From the NCBI RefSeq assembly GCF_001968815.1, contig NZ_MIEQ01000070.1, positions 1 to 64,000 on the forward strand: a DNA stretch of 64,000 nt, read 5' to 3'. A program made the translations under genes and the position numbers. This document shows positions 52,969-62,717 of this stretch, in pieces (position 1 is the first letter of the stretch; every line of letters starts with the position of its first letter). Under the pieces are notes generated by a model. The model was not told the DNA's origin and searched no databases. It saw only the letters and a program-made list of their open reading frames with translations. Origin of the DNA: Motiliproteus sp. MSK22-1 (GTDB taxonomy: Bacteria; Pseudomonadota; Gammaproteobacteria; Pseudomonadales; Balneatricaceae).

Positions 52969-52991
52969 GTCACTTTTAAAATTAAAGTTAC
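52969..52991. promoter_or_regulatory. Palindrome between HxlR and GST genes
   Basis: A 23-bp near-perfect dyad, with arms GTCACTTTTAA and TTAAAGTTAC around an AA/TT centre. It lies 73 bp upstream of the HxlR start and 108 bp upstream of the GST start. It is a good candidate operator for HxlR. Confidence 0.55.
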
Positions 52992-53098
52992 TAATTTGTA
53001 TGTTTCTGACTCACCTGTACAACACCGGAATTCAGGTCCCGGCACAGTCAGGCTGGCTTAGATAACTAATTGGCTATACAAAAAACAGAGGAATCAAT

Positions 53099-53737
53099 AT
53101 GAAAATATACGGAGTCCCCCTGTCACCTTTTTCGCGAAAAGTGCTAATCGCCTTGAAGCTTAAAAATCTGGATTATGAACTGGTTCCGACCATGCCCGGA
53201 ACCCAGACGCCGGAGTTTCTGACTATAAGTCCGTTAGGAAAAGTACCGGCATTGGTTGATGGTGATTTAACAATTTCTGATTCTTCAGTCATTTGTCAGT
53301 ATCTTGAAGAAAAGGCGCCTCAATATCCGCTACTACCGGAAACCATTGGAGACAGAGCGAAGTGCCGTTGGCTGGAGGAGTATGCTGATAGCGTTGTTGC
53401 TGCGTCTTGTAGTCGATTATTCTGGGAAGTGGCAGTAAAGCCGATGCTTAAAAATGAACAGCCAGATAGGGAGCTTGTCAGTGTGATTAAAGAGCAACGT
53501 TTTCCTGAAATGGCATCCTATCTGGAGACTCAGGTTCCAGAGAGTGGTTTTCTGTTTGGCCAGTTCGGACTGGCTGATATCAGCATAGCAACGCACTTCA
53601 TCAATGCCAGTTACGTGGATCAGGAAGTTGATGCGGATAAATGGCCTAAACTGGCTGCTTACTTGGAGCACTGTTGGAGTCATCAGGTAATTAAGGAAAT
53701 GATGGAGGCTGACAAAGCCTATCTAAGGAACCTGTGA
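53099..53737 (+). CDS. Glutathione S-transferase family protein
   Basis: A 212-residue protein. The thioredoxin-like N-domain (MKIYGVPLSPFSRKVLIAL, with SPFSRKV as the active-site region and GKVPALVDGD, SDSSVICQYLEE typical of the glutathione site) is followed by the all-helical C-domain from about residue 85. It conjugates or reduces with glutathione in the cytoplasm. A GAGG ribosome site precedes the ATG. It is divergent from an HxlR regulator, which suggests induction by electrophiles. Confidence 0.92.
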   Translation: MKIYGVPLSPFSRKVLIALKLKNLDYELVPTMPGTQTPEFLTISPLGKVPALVDGDLTISDSSVICQYLEEKAPQYPLLPETIGDRAKCRWLEEYADSVVAASCSRLFWEVAVKPMLKNEQPDRELVSVIKEQRFPEMASYLETQVPESGFLFGQFGLADISIATHFINASYVDQEVDADKWPKLAAYLEHCWSHQVIKEMMEADKAYLRNL

Positions 53738-53954
53738 ACAGAGAACCCAATGGACTTATTCATAGGTTCCCTGAAGTCTGCTCAAGGAAATTAAAAATCA
53801 ATCGGCTGAGTTGGAGCGTTGGCTTCAACTCAGAGGCTTCTACATCCCTTCTACTGGTCCCTTGTTACGGTAAATTTCGGACGATTTTATATAATATACA
53901 TGCTAAACTATAGCTTATGTTTGCTATATAGAATTTGTCTTCAGGAAGGGATTA

Positions 53955-54977
53955 ATGGCAATCAATATTATTAAATGGAAAACAGTAATGAGACTTTTTT
54001 ATCTTGTACTGTGTTTATTTATTTTATTCTTTTCATTTAATAGAATTGTGTCAGCTGAAATAAAGATTGCTGTTATCGGAAAAACAAAAAATGATAGTTT
54101 TTACCAGCAGTCCTTTAAAGGCTGTCAGCAGTTTTCAGGTAGCCATAAAGACGTAACCTGTTTCTATGATGGACCTGCAGATTATCAAGATATTAGAGGT
54201 CAGGCAGATGTTATCAGATCGGTTGTTGAGGACGGAGTAGATGGGATTCTGGTCTCTACCACTGACTCGGCATACTTGGTTAACCGCATATTAAAGCGGG
54301 TGAAAAGTCAGGGCATCCCCGTTATAACGTTCGATTCTGATTTATTGCCGGAGCATAGTGAATATCGTCTTGCGTATGTAGGTACTGATAATTTTGACTA
54401 TGGTATGGCCTTGGGTAACTATGCAAAGAAATTTAAAACTGCGGGTTATACCGAAATATGTATTCAGTCAGGGCATAAGAGTACGCCTAATTTAAATGAA
54501 CGTATTAGAGGTGTGCGTTTCGCCTTATCTGGAAATGATGGAAATCGAAGGCTAAATGGCGAAAATGGCTGGATCGAGAATATACGCTGTCCTCTGTATA
54601 CCATGGGGAAGAGGAAGTCTGCTCTTTTTCAGTTGGGTATCATATTAGAACAAAAAAGAACATCAGTGTTTATTGCCGTGGCTGGGTTTGCCCAATTCTC
54701 TCCTGAATATATTCCTAAAATATTACCCCATAAGAAGAAAATAATTTCGCAACAAGTCGTTATTGTTTCAGCCGATACTGAAGATATTCAACTTCAAGCT
54801 TTGAAACAAAATCTTTCTACCGTCAATATTGGCCAGCGACCCTTTGAGATGGGACGCATAGGTACGGAGCTTCTTTACGACTACATAAAAAATAACACCG
54901 TACCTGAACGAGAGTTCTACTATCTGGACTTCCACTACTGTACACCTGAAAGTGTTTCTAGCTGTATAGTCAGGTGA
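53955..54977 (+). CDS. Orphan periplasmic sugar-binding-type protein (Peripla_BP_4)
   Basis: A 340-residue exported protein. The hydrophobic signal segment (LFYLVLCLFILFFSFNRIV) ends near residue 32-35 (SAEIKIAVIG). The mature protein follows the RbsB-like fold: AVIGKTKNDSFYQQSFKGC, DVIRSVVEDGVDGILVSTTDS, VITFDSDLLPEHSEY. There is no ABC transporter gene or kinase beside it. AGGAAGGG precedes the ATG. It could supply a distant transporter or act with a sensor kinase as a LuxP/TorT-like receptor. AT content is a little higher than in its neighbours. Confidence 0.75.
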   Translation: MAINIIKWKTVMRLFYLVLCLFILFFSFNRIVSAEIKIAVIGKTKNDSFYQQSFKGCQQFSGSHKDVTCFYDGPADYQDIRGQADVIRSVVEDGVDGILVSTTDSAYLVNRILKRVKSQGIPVITFDSDLLPEHSEYRLAYVGTDNFDYGMALGNYAKKFKTAGYTEICIQSGHKSTPNLNERIRGVRFALSGNDGNRRLNGENGWIENIRCPLYTMGKRKSALFQLGIILEQKRTSVFIAVAGFAQFSPEYIPKILPHKKKIISQQVVIVSADTEDIQLQALKQNLSTVNIGQRPFEMGRIGTELLYDYIKNNTVPEREFYYLDFHYCTPESVSSCIVR

Positions 54978-54980
54978 AAA

Positions 54981-55115
54981 CTAGATACCCAGTGCCAGTC
55001 TTCCTCCTAGCCCCAGCAGGCAAAGACCAATCCCTCTCTCAATCCATAGACTCCAGCGCTTGAAAGTTTTTTTGACGCGATTATTTGTTAACAGCAGCGC
55101 TACAAGGGCAAACCA
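54981..55115 (-). pseudogene. Remnant of a LysE/RhtB-family exporter (C-terminus)
   Basis: Reverse-strand translation of 45 codons ending at TAG reads WFALVALLLTNNRVKKTF and later GIGLCLLGLGGRLALGI, which is the characteristic final helix region of LysE/RhtB amino-acid exporters. Just upstream is a stop codon, and no further part of the gene is present before norR. It is the leftover of a deletion that placed norR next to the orphan binding protein. Confidence 0.75.
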
Positions 55116-55147
55116 CTAAGAGTGGAAAGCGATAAACAAGCCAGGAT

Positions 55148-56707
55148 CTACTCTTCGCTAAGGTTCAAGCGATTAAGTAGTCGGTAAAAGTTGCTTCGAT
55201 TAATGCCCAATTCCCGGGCAGCGGCGGCTTGATTATTGTCGTGTTGCTGTAGAGTCTGACGAATTAGCCGACTTTGAAACTGATCAATTGCTGCCTTCAG
55301 CCTGATTGGTTTAGTGGTTCGGGATAATGCAGATTGAATTTCTATTTCGGCTGTTGATAAGGGTTTAGGGTCCTGATCGCTTTCGATATTCAGATGAACC
55401 GATTTAATTGTAATGGTTCGTGCGTTTCGATCTTGACTGGCAATGGCTTTTAGAGCCGCACGACTGAGCAAGTGCTCCAGTTCTCGGACATTGCCTGGCC
55501 AGTTATAACTCAGCAGCGATTGTCTGGCATCATCAGCCAGCCTTAGCCCCTGTACGCCGAGTCGACGCTGGTTTGATTCCAGTAAATAACCAGCCAGAAG
55601 GATGACATCCCTGCCTCTTTCTCTAAGTGGGGGAACCTGAATCGGGTAGACGCTGAGACGATGATAAAGATCTGCACGAAACCGGTGTTGCAACACTTCT
55701 TTGTGCAGATCTCGGTTGGTGGCTGCAACGATACGTACGTCGACCTGTATATGACGATCACTTCCAACTCGCTGGATTTCGCCATTTTGTAAAGCACGAA
55801 GCATTTTTGCCTGGATTGCCAGGGACAGTTCTCCCACTTCATCGAGAAACAGTGTTCCACCATCAGCAATTTCAAACTTGCCTGCCCGGTCTGCAATGGC
55901 GCCGGAAAATGCGCCCTTGACGTGGCCAAAGAGTTCGCTTTCAGCAATATTGTCTGGCAAGGCTGCGCAGTTTATATAAACCATTGGCTGTTTTGCACGG
56001 GAAGATTGTCGATGCACTGAGCGTGCTACCAGCTCTTTGCCTACCCCCGTTTCTCCCAGGACCAGCACCGTTAAGTGGGATTGAGCAGCAATTGAAAGCT
56101 CTTCTTTCAGACGTTTCATTGATGCGCTTCTACCAATAATTTCCCTTGAACTTCCTTCGCTGATGAGTGTTTGGGCAACCAGTTGCTGGTGTTTAGCCTT
56201 GGCTGCAAGCTCGTCCATTCGATGGGCAGCCTTAACAGTGGCTTCTGTCAGGCTGATAAAAGTCCTTAATTCAATCGGGTCCATCTCATCAAAAGTGCCC
56301 GGTTGCATCGCGTCCAGAGTCAGTACTCCCCAAGGGGTATCGTCCATGTAAAGAGAGAAGCCCATACAGTCATGTACATGGAGCAGGTGGTCTTCTGTTT
56401 CGACAAGTCCGTCATACGGGTCCGGTAGATCAGAGTCTGCTGCAAACCGGACAGGCTGCCTGGAATGGAGCAAACGAGCCAGTCGGGGGTGCTCTTCTAC
56501 AGCGAAGCGGCGCCCCATTGTGTCTTGGCTCAGTCCGTCAATAGCCAGCGGTGAAAGAGTATTGTTTTCCAGTTTAAGTAATGCGGCCGCATCACAGGGA
56601 AAGATTTTCAGCATTGCATCCAGAAGTCTCCGATATCTTTTATCAGCAGGCAGGTCACGGGAGAGGTCCTCAACGATGGAGGTTAATGTATCAAAGAATG
56701 TTGTCAT
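55148..56707 (-). CDS. norR: Nitric oxide-responsive sigma-54 activator NorR
   Basis: A 519-residue protein with an N-terminal GAF domain (about 20-165) that carries the iron NO sensor, an AAA+ domain (about 190-420) with Walker A GETGVGKE and LFLDEVGEL, and a Fis-type helix-turn-helix near 485-515 (QAAARELGINRSNFYRLL). It activates norCBDQEF from a sigma-54 promoter. The usual GAFTGA loop reads GAFSGA here (in ELFGHVKGAFSGA). The start ATG at 56707 lies next to the divergent promoter. A convergent remnant of a LysE gene follows it. Confidence 0.95.
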   Translation of the reverse strand: MTTFFDTLTSIVEDLSRDLPADKRYRRLLDAMLKIFPCDAAALLKLENNTLSPLAIDGLSQDTMGRRFAVEEHPRLARLLHSRQPVRFAADSDLPDPYDGLVETEDHLLHVHDCMGFSLYMDDTPWGVLTLDAMQPGTFDEMDPIELRTFISLTEATVKAAHRMDELAAKAKHQQLVAQTLISEGSSREIIGRSASMKRLKEELSIAAQSHLTVLVLGETGVGKELVARSVHRQSSRAKQPMVYINCAALPDNIAESELFGHVKGAFSGAIADRAGKFEIADGGTLFLDEVGELSLAIQAKMLRALQNGEIQRVGSDRHIQVDVRIVAATNRDLHKEVLQHRFRADLYHRLSVYPIQVPPLRERGRDVILLAGYLLESNQRRLGVQGLRLADDARQSLLSYNWPGNVRELEHLLSRAALKAIASQDRNARTITIKSVHLNIESDQDPKPLSTAEIEIQSALSRTTKPIRLKAAIDQFQSRLIRQTLQQHDNNQAAAARELGINRSNFYRLLNRLNLSEE

Positions 56708-56721
56708 AATGACCTCAAAGA

Positions 56722-56759
56722 TATCTTTATGACATCATGATGGTGTTGTCATAAAGATA
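56722..56759. promoter_or_regulatory. Inverted repeat upstream of norR/norC (probable NorR enhancer)
   Basis: Perfect 13-base arms TATCTTTATGACA and TGTCATAAAGATA are separated by 12 bases. The centre is about 60 bp upstream of the -24 element of the norC promoter, a normal distance for a bound sigma-54 activator, and it is 15 bases from the norR start. Confidence 0.75.
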
Positions 56760-56800
56760 CCACTAAAATAAAAATTTAATAAAAACATGTATTTAAACTA

Positions 56801-56815
56801 TGGCATGATATTTGT
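56801..56815 (+). promoter_or_regulatory. Sigma-54 (-24/-12) promoter of norC
   Basis: TGGCATG-ATAT-TTGT matches the TGGCACG-N4-TTGC consensus at most positions, with GG and G-T at the right spacing. It is about 150 bp upstream of norC and points rightward. Confidence 0.75.
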
Positions 56816-56868
56816 TAATAAACAAATGTAAGTTGACATATATAGATTTAAAAATGTTGGAGCATGCC

Positions 56869-56934
56869 ATGTACACCATTACAGATCAGATACTTAACGA
56901 AGTCCTTTGCAGTACTGGAGGGGGAGCATCTTAA
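56869..56934 (+). CDS. 21-residue leader peptide ahead of norC
   Basis: A 22-codon frame (with stop) begins ATG with GGAG six bases upstream. The translation MYTITDQILNEVLCSTGGG ends with AS. It lies between the sigma-54 promoter and norC, which starts 35 bases after its stop. It ends GGGAS, similar to the C-terminal CGGAS of NorB in the same operon. No known leader peptide is recalled. Its Shine-Dalgarno sequence is as good as that of norC. Confidence 0.55.
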   Translation: MYTITDQILNEVLCSTGGGAS

Positions 56935-56969
56935 CTAGATTATTGATCGATTGAGAGGAGCAGCATTCT

Positions 56970-57416
56970 ATGGCTGAGCAATTTACCAAGAGTATGGCCC
57001 GAAATATCTACTATGGCGGTGGATTTGCAACTTTCCTGTTACTGCTGGGGTTGACCTTTGACACCATGCTGGAGCTGCCGGAGCGGGACCATAGGGAAAA
57101 TATTACTGACAGTGTCGTTAAGGGTAAGGAGGTTTGGGAAAACAATGATTGCATCGGGTGCCACAGCCTGATGGGGGAAGGGGCATATTTCGCACCAGAG
57201 TTAGCCAATGTTTTCGATCGACGGGGTAATGCCAATGAGGAGGGGTTTAAAGGGTTTATGCAGGCATGGATGGCTGCACAGCCCCTTAAGGTGGAGGGGC
57301 GTCGTCAGATGCCACAGTTTAATTTGACTAAAGAAGAGGTGATAAATTTGTCGGATTTCCTGATTTGGACGTCGCGGGTCAATGACAATAACTGGCCACC
57401 TAACAAACAGGGGTAG
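56970..57416 (+). CDS. norC: Nitric oxide reductase cytochrome c subunit
   Basis: A 148-residue membrane-anchored cytochrome c. One N-terminal helix (about 14-34) is followed by the haem site CIGCH at residues 61-65 and a C-terminal methionine ligand region RRQMPQFNL. It passes electrons from periplasmic donors to NorB in the inner membrane. GAGAGGAG precedes the ATG. It is first in the norCBDQEF operon, 37 bp ahead of norB. Confidence 0.97.
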   Translation: MAEQFTKSMARNIYYGGGFATFLLLLGLTFDTMLELPERDHRENITDSVVKGKEVWENNDCIGCHSLMGEGAYFAPELANVFDRRGNANEEGFKGFMQAWMAAQPLKVEGRRQMPQFNLTKEEVINLSDFLIWTSRVNDNNWPPNKQG

Positions 57417-57441
57417 GGGCTCTGTCAATAGAGTCTTATAG

Positions 57442-58917
<1,476 letters not shown>

Positions 58918-58957
58918 GCCTGGATTTGATTGATTATTTTCAGGATTATCGAAAAGG

Positions 58958-58978
58958 GGGGGGCTGCACCAGCCCCCC
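58958..58978 (+). terminator. GC-rich hairpin between norB and norD
   Basis: GGGGGGCT and AGCCCCCC form an eight-bp stem with loop GCACC, preceded by AAAA and further G. No T-run follows, so it may act as a partial attenuator or mRNA-processing site rather than a full terminator, keeping accessory proteins below NorCB. Confidence 0.6.
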
Positions 58979-59051
58979 GCTTAATCTTGCTGTTGCAGTT
59001 TCTATTGCAGGTAAGTCACATGATATTAAGTTCGACTGTTAGGGAAAAACC

Positions 59052-60881
59052 ATGGAAGAGCTGATCGGAGAATTCTGGCATAAACTGATTTGTCGTCAGG
59101 CTGCAGATGAGTTCTCTGGGGCGGCAGTAAATCTGGAACAGTTCCAACATCAACTTTCGGCTTATTACCGTGGGATGGGCGGGGCTGCTGGTAAGCTGGT
59201 CGAGGCCGCAGATCTGCGCGGATTTAACAGTCATCGCCGCTGGGTTCAGCGTGTTGCAGGCAGTCATCAGCGTTATTCTGTCTGCTGGCAGGATGATAGA
59301 AGTCTCCGGCTTCCGCCAGTTCTTGCCTGTCTGCCGACAAAAGAGATGAATGAAAACCTCTACTTCTGGTTGGCTGCATTGGCTGCGGAACTACCCAGGA
59401 TTAGCCATTGGTTTGGAGATAATCAACGGGCAACACAACGGTTGCTGACAAAGCGTCCAGGACTGGTTAAAAGGTATCAGAAACTGGCAGCGACAATTGT
59501 TGATCAGCGTCCTGACGTCAAAACTCTCCCGGAAAAGCTACAGGCTCGGGAACTGGCAATTCAACAGGCAATACTAGAACCCGGGAGTATAGAAAGACTG
59601 CCTCAGGGTGTAGGAGATCCCGTTCCGGTAGCCTTGTGGATTTATCCAGAACCACTTCGAGGTCTTGATCTTGATACGGAAGACCCTCTTGATCTTGATC
59701 AGCCCAATGGATCAGTGGAGCAATCCGGCGAACTGAAGACAATTCGCAAAGCTGCAGAACGGTTTGATGATACTAAGCAAACGGATGGTTTGCTGGTGTT
59801 TAAACTGGAATCTCTTTTCAGCTGGGCGGAGCAGGCGGATCTGGACCGAAGTCAGGAAGAGGAACTGGATCAGGATTTGCAGAGTGCGGCTGATGATCTG
59901 GATATTATCAGGTTGTCACGACAGCGTAGATCAGGTGCTGGGAAAGTTAAGTTTGATTTGGACCTGCCTGCGTCTCAAAACGATGATTTACCTGTAGGCC
60001 AGGGGATACTCCTTCCTGAATGGGATTTTCGCAGAGCCCGTTTCAAAAAAGATTATTGCCTGTTGCAGCCCATGCTTGCTGATGATGCGCCTCCTGTCCC
60101 ATTGCCTGATTACCTCAGAGCAGATGCCCAAAAACTGCAGCGGTACTTTACGTTGCTTCGCCCGCAATCTCAGCTGCAAAGGCGCCAGCCCTTTGGCGAA
60201 GAGATTGACCTGGACGCCTGGATGTCTTTAAAAGCTCAATCGCAGCACCCGCTTGAAGGAGAAAATCTTTATCTGGCCAACAACCGAAGCTTTCGAGATT
60301 TATCCACTCTGGTGTTGGCAGATCTTTCCATGTCTACCGAATCAGGTGTCACTTCTGAGCTAAGGGTGGTCGATCTGATTCGTGACAGCTTGCTGTTGCT
60401 GGCGGAAGCCTTGTCAGTCTGTGGTGATCCATTTTCCATTTATGGCTTCTCATCCATTAAAAACAAGCAGGTCAGGTACCAGTTGTTAAAAAACTTTACG
60501 GAGCCATACGCAGATCAGGTGCGGGGGCGATTAATGGCGATCCAGCCCGGTTTTTATACGCGTATGGGGGCTGCAATTCGTCAGTCAACAGAAATACTCA
60601 AATTTCAATCTTCAGCGCAACGCCTGTTACTTATTTTATCGGATGGAAAGCCTAATGATATTGATCGCTACGAAGGTCGCTACGGTATTGAAGATACACG
60701 TCAGGCGATTCTTGAAGCCAAGGGTCAGGGGCTCAGGCCATTTTGTATCACGATAGACGAGCGGGGGAGTGATTACCTCCCGTATCTTTTTGGCGATCAA
60801 GGATTTGCTTTGGTTAGCGATATACAGCGATTACCGCAGCTGCTTCCGAAGCTTTATTTGAATTTAACAAACAGGGGTTAG
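59052..60881 (+). CDS. norD: NorD, VWA-domain protein for NO reductase activation
   Basis: A 609-residue soluble protein whose C-terminal VWA domain (about 415-605) carries the MIDAS motif DLSMSTESG and the later GFYTRMGAAIR and LILSDGKPND segments. The N-terminal and middle parts are acidic and low in recognisable motifs. NorD and the AAA+ protein NorQ work together to insert the non-haem iron into NorB. The order norCB-D-Q-E-F differs from the norCB-Q-D-E-F of Paracoccus. A 74-bp gap separates it from norQ. Confidence 0.95.
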   Translation: MEELIGEFWHKLICRQAADEFSGAAVNLEQFQHQLSAYYRGMGGAAGKLVEAADLRGFNSHRRWVQRVAGSHQRYSVCWQDDRSLRLPPVLACLPTKEMNENLYFWLAALAAELPRISHWFGDNQRATQRLLTKRPGLVKRYQKLAATIVDQRPDVKTLPEKLQARELAIQQAILEPGSIERLPQGVGDPVPVALWIYPEPLRGLDLDTEDPLDLDQPNGSVEQSGELKTIRKAAERFDDTKQTDGLLVFKLESLFSWAEQADLDRSQEEELDQDLQSAADDLDIIRLSRQRRSGAGKVKFDLDLPASQNDDLPVGQGILLPEWDFRRARFKKDYCLLQPMLADDAPPVPLPDYLRADAQKLQRYFTLLRPQSQLQRRQPFGEEIDLDAWMSLKAQSQHPLEGENLYLANNRSFRDLSTLVLADLSMSTESGVTSELRVVDLIRDSLLLLAEALSVCGDPFSIYGFSSIKNKQVRYQLLKNFTEPYADQVRGRLMAIQPGFYTRMGAAIRQSTEILKFQSSAQRLLLILSDGKPNDIDRYEGRYGIEDTRQAILEAKGQGLRPFCITIDERGSDYLPYLFGDQGFALVSDIQRLPQLLPKLYLNLTNRG

Positions 60882-60955
60882 GGATTTGCTTGCGGCTGTC
60901 CACGGGCGGCGATTGCGTAACAAAACAACGACCGGAGAATCATTAGGTACCGATT

Positions 60956-61732
60956 ATGCTACAGCTTTCCAGTTACAAGCCTCAAGGACAAGAGGTAGAA
61001 ATTTTCAAAAGTGCAGCGGATAACCATTTGCCAGTATTAATAAAAGGCCCTACTGGTTGCGGGAAAACCCGCTTTGTTGAACATATGGCAAACCAACTGG
61101 GAAGGTCTTTGTATACCGTAGCCTGTCATGATGATCTAACGGCTACGGACCTGATAGGAAGGCACCTTATTGCCGGTGATGGTACTCATTGGCAGGATGG
61201 TCCTCTGACACGTGCGGTGCGAGAAGGGGGGATCTGTTATTTGGATGAAATTGTTGAGGCCCGCAAAGATACAACGGTGGTGTTACATCCGTTGACGGAT
61301 CACCGCCGCCTGCTTCCTGTGGATCGAACAGGAGAGCTGATTGAGGCGCACCCGGAATTTATGCTGGTGATTTCTTACAATCCGGGTTACCAGAATTTAC
61401 TAAAAGGATTAAAACCGAGTACCCGACAACGGTTTGTTGCTTTGGAGTTTGATTATCCCTGCGCTTCCCTGGAAGAGGAAATAGTGTGCACTGAAAGCGG
61501 TATTGACCGACCCCGTGCTCAACAGCTAATCGCACTGGGAGCAGATCTTCGCCGCCTCAAGGATCACGATCTGGAGGAGGGGGCATCGACGCGGCTGTTG
61601 ATTTATGCGGCGAAACTGATGCAGTCATCCTTAAGCGCTCGGGAGGCCTGTCTGGTCTCGTTAGCCCAGCCTTTGAGCGATGATCGTGAAACCCTGAAAG
61701 CGATGGATCGACTTATACAGTCCTATTTTTAG
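60956..61732 (+). CDS. norQ: NorQ, AAA+ ATPase for NO reductase activation
   Basis: A 258-residue MoxR-type AAA+ ATPase. Walker A GPTGCGKTRF is at about residues 32-41, Walker B with the sensor is CYLDEIVEARKDT near 94-106, followed by HPLTDHRRLLPVDRTGE. It is the ATPase partner of NorD in maturing NorB. In the Pseudomonas literature it is called NirQ. It is followed by norE 30 bp on. Confidence 0.96.
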   Translation: MLQLSSYKPQGQEVEIFKSAADNHLPVLIKGPTGCGKTRFVEHMANQLGRSLYTVACHDDLTATDLIGRHLIAGDGTHWQDGPLTRAVREGGICYLDEIVEARKDTTVVLHPLTDHRRLLPVDRTGELIEAHPEFMLVISYNPGYQNLLKGLKPSTRQRFVALEFDYPCASLEEEIVCTESGIDRPRAQQLIALGADLRRLKDHDLEEGASTRLLIYAAKLMQSSLSAREACLVSLAQPLSDDRETLKAMDRLIQSYF

Positions 61733-61762
61733 CCAGCGAATTTGTGCGTAGAGAGTTTAATT

Positions 61763-62413
61763 ATGTCAGGGCTAAACCATACTCTGAGGAATGATTCTGG
61801 AGCAACTGGAGGCACACTGCTGCCCATAACGGCAGTATTGGAAAACAATGACGCAGCCCAGGAGAGTGTCCCGGGGAATATCGGAGTATGGATCTTGATT
61901 GCTGCTGAACTTACTGAGTTCGCATTGTTCTTCCTGGTCTATTTGGTTGTTCGCTCTCACAATCCTGAGTTATTTTCACAAGGGCCTGGTCGTTTGAACA
62001 TGTTGGCCGGGACATTAAATACCCTGGCGTTAATTACCAGTAGCTATTGTGTTGCTCGGGCGATGGCCGCCATCAGAACCAATAATTCGTCTGATTGTTT
62101 GAAATGGCTGGGTTGGACCTTAGCTTTGGCGGCCTGTTATTGCGGTGTTAAGACCTGGGAGTATTTTTGGAATCTGGAAGCAGGGCTGAGCTCTCGAACC
62201 GATCTGTTTTTTACGCTCTACTACTACCTGACATTTAATCACCTGCTTCATGTGTTGATGGGTATGTGCACCATCGGATGGGTGGCGTTTCGGACATTTC
62301 TTGGAAGCTATAACGCTATTAATCATGAAGGGCTGGAAAGTGCTGCATGTTACTGGCATATGATTGATCTTGCCTGGATCATCATCTTCCCCCTGCTTTA
62401 CGTTTTGAGATAA
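61763..62413 (+). CDS. norE: NorE, cytochrome oxidase subunit III-like
   Basis: A 216-residue five-helix membrane protein of the cytochrome c oxidase subunit III fold: WILIAAELTEFALFFLVYLV, LYYYLTFNHLLHVLMGM, and the final WHMIDLAWIIIFPLLYVL. It lacks catalytic metals; NorE enhances NO reductase activity. The ATG at 61763 is preferred over an upstream TTG at 61742. The start is 30 bases after norQ, and norF begins four bases after its stop. Confidence 0.94.
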   Translation: MSGLNHTLRNDSGATGGTLLPITAVLENNDAAQESVPGNIGVWILIAAELTEFALFFLVYLVVRSHNPELFSQGPGRLNMLAGTLNTLALITSSYCVARAMAAIRTNNSSDCLKWLGWTLALAACYCGVKTWEYFWNLEAGLSSRTDLFFTLYYYLTFNHLLHVLMGMCTIGWVAFRTFLGSYNAINHEGLESAACYWHMIDLAWIIIFPLLYVLR

Positions 62414-62417
62414 CACT

Positions 62418-62717
62418 ATGGGCATCAATAAAAATACTGAGACAGGCCGGCTGACTGGTTGTTGGCTGTTATTGATTCTGTTGACCTTGGCTAGTGCCTT
62501 TATCGCAGAATCGGCAGAGCCGGATGTTTCGATGGTGCTGTTGGTTAGTGCCGCTATCATTTGCAAGGGACAGCTTATCATTGACCGGCTGATGGGGCTG
62601 AAAAAAGCCCCACCCCTTATTCGCTTAATAATGCTTTGCTACTTTTATACTTTGCCCTCAGCAATCGCACTGGCTTTGCTGTTCCCTGAACAGTTGGCAA
62701 ATTTAACCACGCTGTAG
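62418..62717 (+). CDS. norF: NorF, small membrane protein
   Basis: A 99-residue protein of two or three helices, matching the NorF (cytochrome c oxidase subunit IV-like) family by its position and the pattern LLLILLTLASAFIAES and VSAAIICKGQLIIDRLMGL. It assists NO reductase activity with NorE. It follows norE at four bases. The operon ends here; no clear T-rich terminator is seen just after. Confidence 0.85.
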   Translation: MGINKNTETGRLTGCWLLLILLTLASAFIAESAEPDVSMVLLVSAAIICKGQLIIDRLMGLKKAPPLIRLIMLCYFYTLPSAIALALLFPEQLANLTTL

